Position numbers and translations under genes: made by a program. The notes beneath the pieces were generated by a model, which was given only the letters and a program-made list of their open reading frames with translations, ran no database searches and was not told the origin of the DNA. From Pyrenula massariospora (lineage: Eukaryota; Ascomycota; Eurotiomycetes; Pyrenulales; Pyrenulaceae), in assembly GCA_021030905.1 (NCBI GenBank), contig JAGFMI010000004.1:1984001-2048000 (forward strand): a stretch of 64,000 nt of DNA. The letters are read 5' to 3'. Of the stretch, positions 63,863 to 64,000 are shown piece after piece; the first letter of the stretch is position 1; each line of letters starts with the position of its first letter.

Positions 63863-64000
63863 TTGAACAATTGTGGGGATCGCAATCGTACTTGAACGGG
63901 AGTTTCGCTTTTTTGGCAGTTGGACGAGGCGGTAAGGCTGATCAAGAAGCTCCGGAGCTGTCGTGCTTGGCAGGGTCTCGAAGCCCCCGCCCCTACCACA

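Noticed and set aside
1-64000. Transposons, retro-elements, CRISPR arrays, rRNA
   Set aside because: No reverse transcriptase, integrase, transposase or long terminal repeat was seen; repeats found are minisatellites only.

Overview
This is nuclear DNA of a filamentous ascomycete (Pezizomycotina; Leotiomycetes is my guess, not shown by the sequence). The basis is: many short introns (about 45-100 nt) with GTAAGT/GTACGT-like donors and CTAAC/CTGAC branch points; fungus-specific families (HET protein, NTE1, ISN1, HacA, ATG15, acid trehalase, Zuotin, CBM1-GH3 beta-glucosidase); short intergenic spaces; and no transposon, rRNA, tRNA or CRISPR signal. About 30 protein genes lie on both strands. 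I rebuilt most of them by hand from splice signals, checking that reading phase is kept from start to stop.

Layout. 0-5 kb: 5' part of mitochondrial succinyl-CoA ligase beta (cut by the window edge), a DUF3245-like nuclear protein, a BTB protein and a Nudix hydrolase with a hydrophobic tail. 6-14 kb: secreted CBM1-GH3 beta-glucosidase, COMPASS subunit Bre2/Ash2 and a HET protein. 15-25 kb: a secreted protein with a degenerate zinc-protease site, guanine deaminase, a secreted Cys-containing protein with dibasic sites, the IMP-specific 5'-nucleotidase ISN1 with very small exons, and a fungal membrane protein. 25-37 kb: NTE1 phospholipase, a secreted protein of unknown family, bystin/ENP1 and the splicing factor ECM2/SLT11. 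37-48 kb: the unfolded-protein-response factor HacA, Dr1/NC2-beta, a short-chain dehydrogenase, a TDA3-like FAD oxidoreductase, the LYR factor MZM1 and Zuotin. 48-56 kb: a Cys-rich membrane protein, ATG15 lipase, a secreted HExxH protease and a small secreted Cys-rich protein. 56-64 kb: acid trehalase, SMC5/6 subunit NSE1 and a CHORD-CS protein.

The genes are mostly unrelated housekeeping loci, not a cluster. Purine salvage is represented twice (guanine deaminase, ISN1) and secretion or extracellular digestion several times (beta-glucosidase, trehalase, two zincin-like proteins, Cys-rich secreted proteins), with HacA as the regulator of secretory capacity.

Most notable observations: (1) HacA carries a predicted Ire1-type non-spliceosomal intron, with two long frames that differ exactly as expected before and after its removal, plus a short upstream ORF; (2) two zincin-like secreted proteins 40 kb apart have an intron at the same place inside the active-site motif, one with intact HELMH, the other reading VETLH; (3) at least eight genes show an abrupt change from C-rich to G-rich sense strand near their 3' ends; (4) ISN1 has an 11-nt exon; (5) there are two degenerate minisatellites, one of them in the HacA 3' flank. 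Exon boundaries were derived by eye, so errors of a base or two are possible.
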